In this document: one piece after another, positions 46,397 to 56,533 of the stretch
Layout of the letters: each line of letters begins with the position of its first letter
Position numbering within the stretch: the stretch's first letter is position 1
Assembly: GCF_900149685.1 (NCBI RefSeq)
Contig: NZ_LT702999.1
Location: 186,001-250,000, forward strand
Direction: 5' to 3'
Origin: Erythrobacter sp. Alg231-14
GTDB taxonomy: Bacteria; Pseudomonadota; Alphaproteobacteria; Sphingomonadales; Sphingomonadaceae
Length of the DNA: 64,000 bases
Position numbers and translations under genes: made by a program
Notes under the pieces: model-generated
Databases searched by the model: none
What the model was told of the DNA's origin: nothing
The model's input: only the letters and a program-made list of their open reading frames with translations

Positions 46397-47149
46397 TTAC
46401 CTTGCTTCGCCGTCGTGATCGTCGGATTCGGCGTGCAAGCCTGCAACGGCATCCGCGCCCGATTCTCCCGATCCATCGTCGGATATTTCATCCGATTCTT
46501 GCTCAGAGTCCTGTTCCGATCCTTGATCGACTTTGGCGGCTTCATCAGCCGCTCCCATCGCTTCTTCAAATGCATCATCGACTGGGTCCAACAATCCCGA
46601 CGCGCGCAGTTCGTCCATGCCTGGCAAATCGCGCCGCGACACCAAGCCAAAATGATCAAGAAACTCCGGCGTGGTCGCATAAATAACCGGCCTACCGGGG
46701 ACATCTCGGCGACCGGCGAGCTTGATCCACCCGGCCTCCATCAAAACATCCAAGGTCCCGCCGCTGGTTTGAACACCACGGATCGATTCGATCTCCGCAC
46801 GGCTCACGGGCTCATGATACGCAACAATGGCGAGCACTTCGGTGGCCGCGCGGCTAAGCCGACGAACCTGCTCCTTTTCCCGCCGCAACAAATGCGCAAG
46901 GTCCGGCGCGGTCTCAAAATGCCATCTCTTGCCGCGTTCGACCAAATGCACGCCGCGCGATTGGTATTGTTCCGTCAATGATTTCAACCGCTCGCGAACA
47001 TTCTGCTTATCCAAACCACCCAAGTGATCGGCCAACGCGTCCACCGTCATTGGTTCTTCTGAGGCGAACAACGTCGCCTCCAACGCCCGCTCGATCGCGT
47101 CGGGTACAGTGTTCTCAGTTTCGGTCGCTTCGGTGCGTTCTTCGCTCAT
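46397..47149 (-). CDS. scpB: ScpB, SMC-associated segregation and condensation protein
   Basis: 250 residues: two winged-helix domains (LEATLFASEEPMTVDALA; ATEVLAIVAYHEPVSRAEIESIRGV), with the ScpB core VYATTPEFLDHFGL and an acidic Gln/Glu/Asp-rich tail of about 60 residues longer than usual. Binds ScpA and SMC in chromosome condensation. Overlaps scpA by 4 bp. Confidence 0.96.
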   Translation of the reverse strand: MSEERTEATETENTVPDAIERALEATLFASEEPMTVDALADHLGGLDKQNVRERLKSLTEQYQSRGVHLVERGKRWHFETAPDLAHLLRREKEQVRRLSRAATEVLAIVAYHEPVSRAEIESIRGVQTSGGTLDVLMEAGWIKLAGRRDVPGRPVIYATTPEFLDHFGLVSRRDLPGMDELRASGLLDPVDDAFEEAMGAADEAAKVDQGSEQDSEQESDEISDDGSGESGADAVAGLHAESDDHDGEAR

Positions 47150-48006
47150 GCGGACGCCCCTTCTTTCAAACGGCGAATACGCAGCGGTTCAAAGGCCCCT
47201 TCCTGTGCGATTTCTGCCCGACCCAATCGCGCCAACTCCAACGCCGCAACAAAACTCGACGCAAGCGCCGATTTGCGCAGCGCAGGTTCCGCATGGCGCG
47301 GCAGAAAATCGCGAATTTCCATCCATTCCAACGTGACCCCCAACATGGCCGACACACGATCCAGCGCGCTGTCCAGTGTCATAACCGGCCGATCCGAGAC
47401 GTGATAAATACGCGGTGCAGTGCGTGCTTTGACCTGCCCATACGCCTGAATCAGAGAGAATGCGTCGCTCTTCCACATAGTCTTGCGGTCGGTGCGCAGG
47501 CCTTCAGGAGCGCCTCTTACAAATATGTCGCGTCCGATCCTGTCGCGCGCCATCAATCGCGCCGCCGCTTCGCGCATGGCACCCAGCCGTTGCAGCCGCA
47601 ATTGCAGCCTTAACGCCAATTCTTCTGGGCTTGGATCTTCTTGCTCATCCTTGGGCAGCAAAAGAGCGGATTTCAGATAGGCCAGCCACGCCGCCATAAC
47701 CAAATAATCGGCCGCCAATTCCAACCGCAGGTCCTGCGCCCGTTCAATATACTCAAGATACTGATCAACCAAAGAAAGGATCGAGATTGCCCGTAAATCA
47801 ACCTTTTGACGGCGCGATAGGTCCAGCAAAAGATCGAGTGGCCCTTCCCAACCATCCAGTTCGAGATAGAGCGCATCATCGCCAGATTTCGCACCCTGAC
47901 GCGGTACGTCGTCCGGAGGCCAATTCTCGGGCATGTTCGCATTGGGCTCACTTTTACCCATTGCTCCGCCTGTCAGCATGAAACCATCTTGTTTGGTCTG
48001 GGTCAT
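47146..48006 (-). CDS. scpA: ScpA, kleisin subunit of the SMC complex
   Basis: 286 residues. The family motif LDGWEGPLDLLLDLSRRQKVDL begins at about residue 51, after a 50-residue extension. Start ATG at 48006 overlaps the nagZ stop by 4 bp; a Met at residue 25 is an alternative. Kleisin bridging SMC heads; translated together with scpB. Confidence 0.95.
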   Translation of the reverse strand: MTQTKQDGFMLTGGAMGKSEPNANMPENWPPDDVPRQGAKSGDDALYLELDGWEGPLDLLLDLSRRQKVDLRAISILSLVDQYLEYIERAQDLRLELAADYLVMAAWLAYLKSALLLPKDEQEDPSPEELALRLQLRLQRLGAMREAAARLMARDRIGRDIFVRGAPEGLRTDRKTMWKSDAFSLIQAYGQVKARTAPRIYHVSDRPVMTLDSALDRVSAMLGVTLEWMEIRDFLPRHAEPALRKSALASSFVAALELARLGRAEIAQEGAFEPLRIRRLKEGASA

Positions 48007-49031
48007 CCTGCGGCCTCACCCATTGCTGTCGCGAGCAAGGCATCCCGCTTGGCCAACAATTCGTCACGCTCTTGCGGAATAGTGTCGGCGATGCGCGTGG
48101 CCGATAGGGCGCGATCCAGTCGTTCTTTCGTCAGTTCGCCCATCGTGGGCAAAACGTCGCATATGCTGACCATATGGTCCATTTTTGCCCAACAATTTAG
48201 AATGATATCACAACCAGCGGCATGGGCCCGCGCAGAGCGCTCAGGGATCGTCCCGTCCAACGCCTCCATATCGATATCGTCGGTCAACAATAGACCATCG
48301 AACCCGATCGCGCCGCGGATCACATCGCGGATGATCGTTTCAGACAAGGTGGCAGGGTGATCGGCATCCCATACGGGAAACTTGAGGTGCCCCGTCATCC
48401 CGATCAAAACCGAACTGAGGGACCGGAACGGCGCAATGTCATGTTCCAGCTCTTCTGCGGACGCATGGACGGTGGGCATTTCTTTGTGCGTATCGACCAT
48501 GCTGCGCCCGTGCCCTGGCATGTGTTTTACGCATCCGGTGACACCGCCCGCTGTCAATCCATCCAAGATTGCGCGACCAATGGCAGCCACTTGCATCGGA
48601 TTGCTGCCCAAAGAACGATCGCCGATCACGTCGTGTGCGCCCGGCTGCCTCACATCAAGCGGTGGGTGATAATCCACCGTGATGCCCATCGCCGATAATT
48701 CCAGCGCCATGGCCTTTGCGCTGGCGCGGGCCGCTTCGATTGCGCTGGCCGGGGCAAGATCAAACAGTCTGTCGAACGCTTCGCCAGCGGGATACGCAGC
48801 CCAATTCGGAGGGCGCAACCGAGCGACGCGGCCGCCTTCTTGATCGATGGAAATAAGCAACCGATCGCGGCCATGAAGATCGCGCAAATCGTCGGTCAAT
48901 GCGCGCAATTGAACAGGGTCCACACAATTGCGCCCAAACAGGATATACCCTGCCGGGTCCGCCTCTTTGAAGAAGGCGCGCTCATCGGCTGTGAGTGTTG
49001 GGCCGGAGCATCCGAAAATTGCCGGAATCAT
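48003..49031 (-). CDS. nagZ: NagZ, beta-N-acetylhexosaminidase (GH3)
   Basis: Cytoplasmic cell wall recycling enzyme that removes GlcNAc from muropeptides. 342 residues; SIDQEGGRVARL, KHMPGHGRSMVDTHKE with the His/Asp general acid pair, and LLLTDDIDMEAL with the catalytic Asp nucleophile are visible. Located between a SPOR protein and scpA in the same operon. Confidence 0.95.
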   Translation of the reverse strand: MIPAIFGCSGPTLTADERAFFKEADPAGYILFGRNCVDPVQLRALTDDLRDLHGRDRLLISIDQEGGRVARLRPPNWAAYPAGEAFDRLFDLAPASAIEAARASAKAMALELSAMGITVDYHPPLDVRQPGAHDVIGDRSLGSNPMQVAAIGRAILDGLTAGGVTGCVKHMPGHGRSMVDTHKEMPTVHASAEELEHDIAPFRSLSSVLIGMTGHLKFPVWDADHPATLSETIIRDVIRGAIGFDGLLLTDDIDMEALDGTIPERSARAHAAGCDIILNCWAKMDHMVSICDVLPTMGELTKERLDRALSATRIADTIPQERDELLAKRDALLATAMGEAAG

Positions 49032-49178
49032 AAGCGAATCCTCGCAGCGCCGACGCGTTCAAGCAAGCGCGCTAACCATCCATCGCGGGTTTTTTCGCCA
49101 GAAATGAGCGGGAATCGACGCGAAGGGGCGATTTTGGTCCGAAAACCGATCAATCGCCCTCGTTTCGCAGTTCAATGC

Positions 49179-49892
49179 TTACGGCTTGACTTGGCAGTCC
49201 AACCCATCCGCTTTCAACGCGGCGCACAATTGATCGGCCGCGGCGCGATCGCTGGCGACCGCCTGAAGGCGATAGACCGTACCGATATCCACGGTGCCCT
49301 CTTCGATGCGATAGCGCGCACCCGAAAGCGCGTCGGTGCGACGGCTCAGATCATTCCACCCTTGTTCGGCGCGTGCGCGCGAACTGTAGGCTGCAAGTTG
49401 AACGCCAACGCCGCTCGTGCTTGTCGTTGCTGAGGAGGAGCCGCCGCCAGCACCGGATCCGTTGCCACTGTTACCAGCAGCATCAACGCCTGTTCCTTGG
49501 GCGCTCGAACCATCGGTGTTCAACACACCTTCTGGCGTGCCACCGCCGCCAACGACAGGTGCGACATTGCCTGTGCCCTCAAATTCTTTGCCACCGGGAT
49601 CATCCGGGCGCACTTTTGTGGGTCCATCGGGCGCTTCGATCAAACTGCCATCGGCAATTTGTTGATCGCCGCTTGGACGGTTTGAAAAGTGCCAGATCGC
49701 ACCGATGATCGCGAACAGCAAAAGCGCGAGGATCAGGAAAAGCGCGATGAGCCGTACGGTGTCCACACCGCCCGATCCTTCGTCTTCTTCATCCGCTTCG
49801 AGCCATGGCAAGCTGTCGTCTTCCGACAGATCCAATTCACCTTCATCCGTTTCACCGGATTCAATGTCTTCGTATTCGGCTTCAATAATCAC
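49179..49892 (-). CDS. SPOR-domain protein
   Basis: 237 residues: acidic cytoplasmic N-terminus (1-45), one membrane segment (46-69), a low-complexity Gly/Ser/Asn-rich periplasmic linker and a C-terminal SPOR domain (about 160-237, GVQLAAYSSRARAEQGW, YRIEEGTVDIGTVYRLQAVA). SPOR domains bind denuded peptidoglycan at the septum. The start is GTG at 49892 with GAGGG upstream. 14 bp after argS. Confidence 0.9.
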   Translation of the reverse strand: MIIEAEYEDIESGETDEGELDLSEDDSLPWLEADEEDEGSGGVDTVRLIALFLILALLLFAIIGAIWHFSNRPSGDQQIADGSLIEAPDGPTKVRPDDPGGKEFEGTGNVAPVVGGGGTPEGVLNTDGSSAQGTGVDAAGNSGNGSGAGGGSSSATTSTSGVGVQLAAYSSRARAEQGWNDLSRRTDALSGARYRIEEGTVDIGTVYRLQAVASDRAAADQLCAALKADGLDCQVKP

Positions 49893-49906
49893 CGATCCGC
49901 ACCCTC

Positions 49907-51670
49907 TTACATTCTATCGACAGCTTCCACGCCCAACACGCGAAGCCCGTTACGAAGAACTTGCCCTATTGCAGCGGCAAGGAAAAGCCGACCTGAGGAT
50001 AAACCCTGATCCTGTTTCAAGATGAAGCGCTTTTCTGTGTCAGTGTTACCCAAACTGTAGAAAGCGTTAAGGTCTGTCGCGAGGTCATACAGGTAGAATG
50101 CGATCCGGTGGGGTTCACGCGCCTTCGCAGCCGCTTCGACTTCGCGTGGGAATTGAGCTGCCCGCCGAATCAGGGTGATTTCTTCATCCCCAAGCTGTGC
50201 GATGTGATCCGCCGACGGGGAAACACCCTCATCGTCCGCAGCTTTGCGAATCGTCGATTGAATGCGGGCATGGGCGTATTGAACATACCAAACGGGGTTG
50301 TCTTTTGACGCCTCCACCACTTTGGCAAAATCAAACTCCATTTGCGCTTCGGGCTTGCGGGTCAGCATCGTGAAACGAATGATGTTCTTCGCTACATCGC
50401 TGCCCAATTCTTCGACCATGTCGGAAATGGTGATGAAATTGCCCGACCGTTTGGACATTTTAACCGGTTCACCGGCGCGCATCAATTGAACCATCTGGAC
50501 CAATTTTACGTCAAACGGGGTGGGTTTACCCTTCCCTTCTGAAAGGGCCGCAACGGCCGCCTTGATCCGTTTCACGGTGCCTGCGTGATCCGCACCCCAA
50601 ATATCAATCAGCTCATCGGCGCTTTCGGCCTTTTGCATGTGATAGGCCAAATCGGCACCGAAATACGTCCATGCCCCGTTTGATTTCTTGATCGGGCGAT
50701 CTTGATCGTCGCCAAATTTGGTCGACCGGAACAAGGGTAGCTCAACCGGCTCCCAATCCTCTGGTGGGGCTTTGCCTTTGGGCGCCTCGAGAACGCCGTC
50801 ATAAACAAAATCATGCTCCCGCAGCCACGTTTCGGCGGCGTCGGGTTTCTTGGCCTTATGCAGATCGGCTTCGGATGAAAAAGTGTCATGATGGATACCG
50901 AGCAGCGCGAGATCGGACTTGATCAGGTCCATCATCCGCGCAACGGCTTCCGCCCGGAAAACCGGCAACCATTCCTCTTCCGGCGCATCCTTGTGCGCAT
51001 CGCCCAAGGTTTTCGCCAAGGCTTCTCCGACGGGAATAAGATAGTCGCCAGGATACAGCCCTTCTGGGATGTCACCGATCGCGTCGCCCAACGCTTCGCG
51101 GTACCGCAAATGCGCAGAACGGGCGAGCACGTCGACCTGACCGCCGGCATCGTTGATGTAATATTCGCGGGTTACCGTGTGTCCGGCCAATTCGAGCAAG
51201 CTCGACAAAGCGTCCCCGACCACTGCGCCCCGGCAATGGCCCATATGCATTGGCCCGGTCGGATTGGCAGAGACATATTCCACATTCACCGATGTTCCCG
51301 CCCCCATGGTGGAACGGCCATAATCATCACCTAGCTCAGTGATTGCGCGCAATTCATCCAACCAGGCGCCCGATTCCAAACGCAGATTGATAAAGCCCGG
51401 TCCGGCAATCTCGGCGCTTACCACGCCTGCTTCGGCCTCCAGCTTGGCGGCGATTTGTTCGGCCAAAGCGCGCGGGTTCGTTTTCGCCTGTTTGGCCAAC
51501 ACCATTGCGGCATTGGTGGCCAGATCGCCATGCGAGGGATCGCGCGGCGGCTCCAGCGTTACGTTCTTGAACGATGCATCGGATGGCAAAACGCCATCCG
51601 CAACCAAGCCGTTTAAAACAGCGTCAACAGTGCCCGAATAGGCAGAATACAGAGTTTTCATATCAGTCAT
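49907..51670 (-). CDS. argS: Arginyl-tRNA synthetase
   Basis: Class I aminoacyl-tRNA synthetase. HMGH (142-145, HIGH motif) after ANPTGP, and KMSKRSGN (about 385-392) for the KMSKS loop. N-terminal Add-1 domain (ends RLESGAWL) and C-terminal anticodon-binding DALR domain. 587 residues from ATG at 51670; ATG at 51661 (584) is an alternative. First gene of the argS-SPOR-nagZ-scpAB-tatABC series. Confidence 0.97.
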   Translation of the reverse strand: MTDMKTLYSAYSGTVDAVLNGLVADGVLPSDASFKNVTLEPPRDPSHGDLATNAAMVLAKQAKTNPRALAEQIAAKLEAEAGVVSAEIAGPGFINLRLESGAWLDELRAITELGDDYGRSTMGAGTSVNVEYVSANPTGPMHMGHCRGAVVGDALSSLLELAGHTVTREYYINDAGGQVDVLARSAHLRYREALGDAIGDIPEGLYPGDYLIPVGEALAKTLGDAHKDAPEEEWLPVFRAEAVARMMDLIKSDLALLGIHHDTFSSEADLHKAKKPDAAETWLREHDFVYDGVLEAPKGKAPPEDWEPVELPLFRSTKFGDDQDRPIKKSNGAWTYFGADLAYHMQKAESADELIDIWGADHAGTVKRIKAAVAALSEGKGKPTPFDVKLVQMVQLMRAGEPVKMSKRSGNFITISDMVEELGSDVAKNIIRFTMLTRKPEAQMEFDFAKVVEASKDNPVWYVQYAHARIQSTIRKAADDEGVSPSADHIAQLGDEEITLIRRAAQFPREVEAAAKAREPHRIAFYLYDLATDLNAFYSLGNTDTEKRFILKQDQGLSSGRLFLAAAIGQVLRNGLRVLGVEAVDRM

Positions 51671-51828
51671 CTCACGAGCGCGCCTAGCGCAATCAGAGGA
51701 ATGGAAAAAGCCAATAGATCATCGCGACACTCACGCCGGGGGCATCATGACACCCGGATGAGCGCCCATTGCAATGCGCCCAATAGGCGTAGGTACAAAA
51801 GGATCGCGCCCCTGTCGGAGCGTTCACA

Positions 51829-52506
51829 TCAACGCGTGGCGTTGTAGGCCAATTGCTCTTCGGTTAGTTGGAAACCAACCAGCATTTCGAACCGAGTACG
51901 GGCGATCGCGGCGCGCACTTCGGGGTTGGCAAGCGGGTCAAGCGCCGCCTCTGGATCGCCGGCCCGTCGTCGTCGGGTGATCCGTTCGCGAATATCTTCG
52001 GGTAGCGACGCTGCAGAACGGTTCACAAACGAACCCGCCTTACCGCTAGCTTCCGCGCGTTCTTGCCCGTCGGCAAAGGTCAACGTCACTTCGCCCAGTC
52101 GTTTTGTCACAACTGCGCTTCCGCCTTGAAGCACGGTGACGAAATACGGCAATGTAACCGTACGCGCACCGCGCACATCGGTGCGCCGGGCGCGCACATC
52201 AAATGTGGCTTCGGAATAGACGCGGTCGGTCGTGTCATCACATGTCGACCGCAGATTGGTCATCGACGCAGAGATATCCAGATCGCCCGATGTTGCGGTG
52301 CCGCCCGCGCGGAACGTCGTAACGTCGCCGGTGTAATTCGGAATGCCAACCGCAGGGCACGACGTCAAAACCGACGTAATGCCGACGCCTTGATCGACGA
52401 CCAACGCACCTTCTTGCGAACAGGCCCCCAATGTGGCGACCATGGCAAGAACCGGAGCAAGCACCGGAAATTTTGATCCGTGCAAAGCGGGCAGGCGAAG
52501 CGTCAT
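51829..52506 (-). CDS. Putative lipoprotein of unknown function
   Basis: 225 residues with a signal peptide and lipobox (LGAC, Cys29, then SQEG). The body has a beta-rich middle (TVTLPYFVTVLQGG) and a helical C-terminus (NPEVRAAIARTRFEMLVGFQLTEEQLAYNATR). No family is recognised. It is divergent from ispH over 99 bp. Confidence 0.8.
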   Translation of the reverse strand: MTLRLPALHGSKFPVLAPVLAMVATLGACSQEGALVVDQGVGITSVLTSCPAVGIPNYTGDVTTFRAGGTATSGDLDISASMTNLRSTCDDTTDRVYSEATFDVRARRTDVRGARTVTLPYFVTVLQGGSAVVTKRLGEVTLTFADGQERAEASGKAGSFVNRSAASLPEDIRERITRRRRAGDPEAALDPLANPEVRAAIARTRFEMLVGFQLTEEQLAYNATR

Positions 52507-52605
52507 TGAAATTTACCCTCGAATATATCGTCCAACCGGCGATCATTCTCGCCAGACACGATCTCGCCCTAGCGAGACACAGAGCAAAGCGCTAGAGGGG
52601 GACGT

Positions 52606-53586
52606 ATGAACGCACCCTTTCAAGAATCCTCTTCGCCCTCTTCGTCCGATAATGAACCGCTCAACTTGTTGATTGCTGCGCCACGCGGATTTTGCGCCGG
52701 CGTGGATAGGGCCATTGAGATCGTCGAAAAATCGCTCGAGCGGTTTGGCGCGCCGGTCTATGTTCGCCACGAAATCGTCCACAACAAATATGTTGTCGAA
52801 GGACTAAAGGCGAAGGGTGCGATTTTCGTCAAAGAGTTGCACGAGGTTCCCGGTGATGCGCCGGTCGTGTTTAGCGCGCATGGCGTTCCCAAAGCGGTCC
52901 CCGCAGAGGCAGAGCGGCGCAACATGATCTATCTCGATGCGACCTGCCCGCTGGTGTCCAAAGTTCATCGCCAAGCGGAACGTCAATTGGAAAAAGGGCG
53001 TCACATCATTTTCATCGGCCACGAAGGTCATCCCGAAGTTATCGGCACAATGGGTCAGGTCGAACCGGGCGAAATGACATTGGTTGAAACAATCGAAGAC
53101 GTCGACACTTTGCCGTTTGCCCCTGATGAACCGCTTGCCTATCTCACTCAGACGACATTGTCGGTGGATGATACACGCGAAGTGATTCAAGCGCTTGAAC
53201 GGCGGTATCCGGACATTAGCGGGCCCAAAGCAGAAGATATCTGTTACGCCACATCCAACCGCCAAGCCGCGGTGAAGGAATTGGCGCACGATTGCGACTT
53301 GGTGCTTGTCGTGGGTGCCCCCAACAGTTCAAATTCGTTGCGCCTCGTCGAAGTGGCTGAACGGTTGGGTACGCCGGGCAAGTTGATCCAACGCGCCGAT
53401 GAAATTGATCCAGCGTGGCTCGACGGGGTTGGAACGATCGGCCTTACCGCAGGCGCTTCCGCACCCGAAGTTCTGGTGCGCGAAGTGGTTGATGCGTTGG
53501 CCGCCTTGCGACCAGTCCACGAAAAAACAATCACCGCAGCCGAAGAAAAAATGGTCTTTAAGCTGCCGCGTCAATTGACCGAATAA
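52606..53586 (+). CDS. ispH: 4-hydroxy-3-methylbut-2-enyl diphosphate reductase
   Basis: Last step of the MEP isoprenoid pathway (makes IPP and DMAPP), using a 4Fe-4S cluster. Ligands C30 (APRGFCAGV), C114 (DATCPLV) and C213 ([10 protein letters not shown]) are in place; the His/Thr substrate residues ([15 protein letters not shown]) as well. 326 residues. Next gene thrB is 19 bp on. Confidence 0.97.
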   Translation: MNAPFQESSSPSSSDNEPLNLLIAAPRGFCAGVDRAIEIVEKSLERFGAPVYVRHEIVHNKYVVEGLKAKGAIFVKELHEVPGDAPVVFSAHGVPKAVPAEAERRNMIYLDATCPLVSKVHRQAERQLEKGRHIIFIGHEGHPEVIGTMGQVEPGEMTLVETIEDVDTLPFAPDEPLAYLTQTTLSVDDTREVIQALERRYPDISGPKAEDICYATSNRQAAVKELAHDCDLVLVVGAPNSSNSLRLVEVAERLGTPGKLIQRADEIDPAWLDGVGTIGLTAGASAPEVLVREVVDALAALRPVHEKTITAAEEKMVFKLPRQLTE

Positions 53587-53605
53587 ACTCGGCGGGCGTT
53601 GCGAT

Positions 53606-54589
53606 ATGGCGGTTTACACACATCTTGGCGCGGAAAAGCTTGCTGAGTTGATAGGGCATTTTGATGTCGGGGATCTGGTGTCGGCTAAGGGTATTGCCGA
53701 AGGGGTGTCGAACTCCAATTGGTTGATCGAGACAACCGGCCCTTCGACCGCCAGCGATGGCGAAGGTGGCCGCTACATTCTTACCATGTATGAACGTCGG
53801 ATTGAATTGGCCGACCTGCCGTATTTCCTCGGCTTGCTTGATCATTTGTCGGCGAAACAATGCCCGGTACCGCGGACGATCCATGATCGTGATGGCAACG
53901 CATTTCGCATGCTGGACGGTAAAGCCATTGCTCTCATTGAGTTTTTGCCCGGAGTGTCACCCAACACAGCGACGCCTGAACAAGCATACGCCGTGGGCGA
54001 GACGTTAGCACGGTTGCACGCGGCGAGCGCGGATTTCCCGTTGAACCGTGAGAATACGATGGATTTCGCCAGCAATTTGGCGGTTCTGGAAACGTGCGGC
54101 AGCGATGGCCTTGCCTCGATCAATCCGTTGCTGCCCGCGATGATTGAACCGGCACGACAGGCTGCCGCCCTCAATCTGAACGAATTGCCCAGCACACAAA
54201 TTCACGCCGACCTTTTCCCGGACAATGTCCTAATGCTGGGCGATCAAGTCACTGGGTTGATCGATTTTTACTTCGCATGCACCGGCGCGATGGCTCTGGA
54301 TATCGCGGTGACGCACGCGGCGTGGGGCTTTGATACGGCCACCAACGCCTTCAATCCCGAATGCGGGTCGGCGGTTTTGCGCGGTTATGAAAGCGTTCGG
54401 CCCATTGGCGATGATGAACGGGCTTTGCTGCCCGAGATCGCCAAGGGCGCGACCTTGCGGTTCGTGGCCAGCCGTGCGGAAGATTGGCTCGACACCCCCG
54501 ACGATGCCTTGGTCATGCGAAAAGATCCGATGCAATTCGTTTCGCGGTGGCGATTTTACGACGAACACGGCGCCGACGCCTTTGCCTGA
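53606..54589 (+). CDS. thrB: Homoserine kinase (APH-type, ThrB)
   Basis: Phosphorylates homoserine in threonine synthesis; the kinase fold is that of aminoglycoside phosphotransferases, as in other alphaproteobacteria. NSNWLIETT, the catalytic HADLFPDNVL and the Mg-binding LIDFYFACTG are present. 327 residues. Between ispH and rnhA, an arrangement common in the class. Confidence 0.94.
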   Translation: MAVYTHLGAEKLAELIGHFDVGDLVSAKGIAEGVSNSNWLIETTGPSTASDGEGGRYILTMYERRIELADLPYFLGLLDHLSAKQCPVPRTIHDRDGNAFRMLDGKAIALIEFLPGVSPNTATPEQAYAVGETLARLHAASADFPLNRENTMDFASNLAVLETCGSDGLASINPLLPAMIEPARQAAALNLNELPSTQIHADLFPDNVLMLGDQVTGLIDFYFACTGAMALDIAVTHAAWGFDTATNAFNPECGSAVLRGYESVRPIGDDERALLPEIAKGATLRFVASRAEDWLDTPDDALVMRKDPMQFVSRWRFYDEHGADAFA

Positions 54590-54631
54590 ACCGTGCGATT
54601 GGGCATAGATCGCCGAGTTGGGATCAAGAAT

Positions 54632-55075
54632 ATGAAAAACGTAGAGATTTTCACCGATGGTGCTTGCAAAGGCAATCCCGGCCCCGGCGGCTGGGGTGCG
54701 TTGCTACGCAAAGGCGATCATGAAAAGGAATTGTGTGGCGGAGAGGCAGACACCACCAACAATCGTATGGAGCTAAAGGCCGCGATTGAGGGTCTATCCG
54801 CGCTTACCGAACCGTGTGCGGTGGATCTGTATTCCGACAGCAAATATGTATTGGATGGCATGACCAAATGGGTCGAAGGATGGAAACGTCGCGGCTGGGT
54901 CAACGCCAGCAAAAAACCCGTCCGCAATTCCGATCTCTGGCACCAATTGATCGACGCTGCGGCGCGGCATCAAGTGACTTGGCATTGGGTCAAGGGGCAT
55001 TCCGGGCATCCGGAAAATGAACGAGTCGATAAACTGGCCAGCGATGAAGCGGATCGGTTCGCAGCCGAAGGGTAG
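54632..55075 (+). CDS. rnhA: Ribonuclease HI
   Basis: Cleaves RNA in RNA-DNA hybrids. 147 residues with the four acidic metal ligands D9 ([16 protein letters not shown]), E47 (NRMELKAA), D69 (LYSDSKYV) and D133 (ERVDKLAS) and the auxiliary H123. ATG at 54632 gives the family N-terminus; a longer frame from 54593 is unsupported. Last gene of ispH-thrB-rnhA. Confidence 0.96.
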   Translation: MKNVEIFTDGACKGNPGPGGWGALLRKGDHEKELCGGEADTTNNRMELKAAIEGLSALTEPCAVDLYSDSKYVLDGMTKWVEGWKRRGWVNASKKPVRNSDLWHQLIDAAARHQVTWHWVKGHSGHPENERVDKLASDEADRFAAEG

Positions 55076-55112
55076 GCGGTCGAATTCCGGCGCAGGCCTC
55101 TCTCTTCCTACG

Positions 55113-55146
55113 AAAAACGGGCGCGCCGCCAAAGCGACACGCCCGT
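55113..55146 (-). terminator. Strong terminator of the DUF1508 gene
   Basis: On the minus strand ACGGGCGTGTCGC, loop TTTG, GCGGCGCGCCCGT then TTTTC: a 13-bp stem with two G-T pairs. It begins 26 bp past the stop of the DUF1508 gene, and lies 37 bp after rnhA on the other strand. Confidence 0.85.
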
Positions 55147-55171
55147 CGGATTCGTTCTCAAAGATCAGCGG

Positions 55172-55348
55172 TTAGCTGTTGTCTTCGGTCGGCGCATTTG
55201 GGCCGTTCTTCTGAATCGAAGCGATTGCGTTCTTCGCGCTATCCTTGCTGGAATAGCCTTGCGTGGAGAACATCACTTCGGAATTGTAGCTAAAGCGAAC
55301 GCGGAATTCGCCGGCTTTGTCTTTGTAGATTTCAAATTTGTGAGCCAT
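55172..55348 (-). CDS. DUF1508 (YegP-like) small protein
   Basis: 58 codons, translated as MAHKFEIYKDKAGEFRVRFS and then YNSEVMFSTQGYSSKDSAKN with a short Asn/Pro tail. FEIYKDKAGEFRVRF and GYSSKDSAKNAIASI are typical of the DUF1508 fold (E. coli YegP holds two such domains). GAGGGAGAG lies 5-6 bp before the ATG, and a strong terminator follows the stop. Function unknown; some relatives are induced by stress or poly-phosphate metabolism, not testable here. Confidence 0.92.
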   Translation of the reverse strand: MAHKFEIYKDKAGEFRVRFSYNSEVMFSTQGYSSKDSAKNAIASIQKNGPNAPTEDNS

Positions 55349-55408
55349 GTCTGCTCTCCCTCGTCGTGTTGAACTTGACTTGTATCTTACAGATAGCTCC
55401 GGGCGTGG

Positions 55409-56533
55409 CTACCCCGTGACGCGTGCTTTTCGATCGGAAAAACGGGCAGGCGCGTAATTAGATGTATCCACACCGCGTGTCAGCGTGTCGGGACCGTGTC
55501 CCAATAGGATCTGTGCCCCCACCCGCGCCGCGGCGGGCGCCGTCTGAATCCCAAAGCCGCCTTGTCCCGCGAACCAATCGAAACCCGGAACTATCGGGTC
55601 GGGCCCGTAAACAGGCAGACGGTCGGGTGCAAAACTCCTTAGCCCGGCCCAGCGACGCTCAACCGCGAGAATGCGCCAATTGGTGACGTTTTCAAAACGG
55701 TCGATGGCGCGCGCGACATCGATTTCTTCGGGCGCTGCATCGCATGGCACACTGGGGATCTCGTCATGCGGACTAAGCCACAAGCGGCCATTGTCAGATT
55801 TAAAATAGAACCCGCCTGAGACGTCCAAGACCAACGGCAAATCGTCGGGAGCAACCGGATCGACTCGCAATTGCGCCACGGTCCGGCGTTTTGGCTCGAT
55901 TCCCAATGCTTGCGCCCCGGCCCACCGTGCAATGTCATCGGCCCACGCACCTGCCGCATTCACAACACGCGCCGCGCGATAGGTGGAACCATCGCGGCAT
56001 GTAATCCGCCACCCGCCATCTTCGCGATCCAAACCGACCACCATCGCCCGGCACGATAGATCTACGCCCGCTTGCTTCCCTTTGGACAAGTAATGTTGGT
56101 GCAGCCCGGCAACATCGATATCCGCGCAGGCCGGTTCCCAGATCGCGTCGTTCCATTCCGGTTTTATCTGCGGGACCCGTGTCGCCAACGCGGACGCTTT
56201 CAATCGCTCTATCGTGACCCCGGTCCCAGCGAATTCATCTACAAAGCCATCCATCGCCGCTCGATCTTCTTCGCGCCCGATATACAGCGCGCCGCGTTGC
56301 CGCAAAAAGCCGTTATCGCGCAGGTAATTGCCCGATGCCAAGGTGAGCGGGACCACACCCGGCCCACCGTAACATTCTTCCCAGAACGCCGCGGATCGAC
56401 CGGTCGAGTGATAGCCCGGCGTGTCCTCCCCTTCGAGAACAAGCACTTTTGCATAGGGCGCGAGTTCAGCCGCGAGGCTGGCCCCTGCCATCCCCGCACC
56501 GACAATCGCAAAATCGTAAAGCCCGTTCGCCAT
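55409..56533 (-). CDS. FAD-dependent oxidoreductase (DAO family)
   Basis: 374 residues. Dinucleotide-binding GAGMAGAS starts at residue 12 (FAIVGAGMAG), with an acidic residue (VLEGED) at the end of beta-2. The DAO-type VVNAAGAWADDIAR segment and FAGQGGFGIQTAPAAAR at the C-terminus suggest a secondary-amine or 2-hydroxyacid dehydrogenase (glycine oxidase/D-amino-acid/L-2-hydroxyglutarate group). Substrate undetermined. Overlaps the upstream hydrolase by 1 bp (TAATG). Confidence 0.9.
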   Translation of the reverse strand: MANGLYDFAIVGAGMAGASLAAELAPYAKVLVLEGEDTPGYHSTGRSAAFWEECYGGPGVVPLTLASGNYLRDNGFLRQRGALYIGREEDRAAMDGFVDEFAGTGVTIERLKASALATRVPQIKPEWNDAIWEPACADIDVAGLHQHYLSKGKQAGVDLSCRAMVVGLDREDGGWRITCRDGSTYRAARVVNAAGAWADDIARWAGAQALGIEPKRRTVAQLRVDPVAPDDLPLVLDVSGGFYFKSDNGRLWLSPHDEIPSVPCDAAPEEIDVARAIDRFENVTNWRILAVERRWAGLRSFAPDRLPVYGPDPIVPGFDWFAGQGGFGIQTAPAAARVGAQILLGHGPDTLTRGVDTSNYAPARFSDRKARVTG

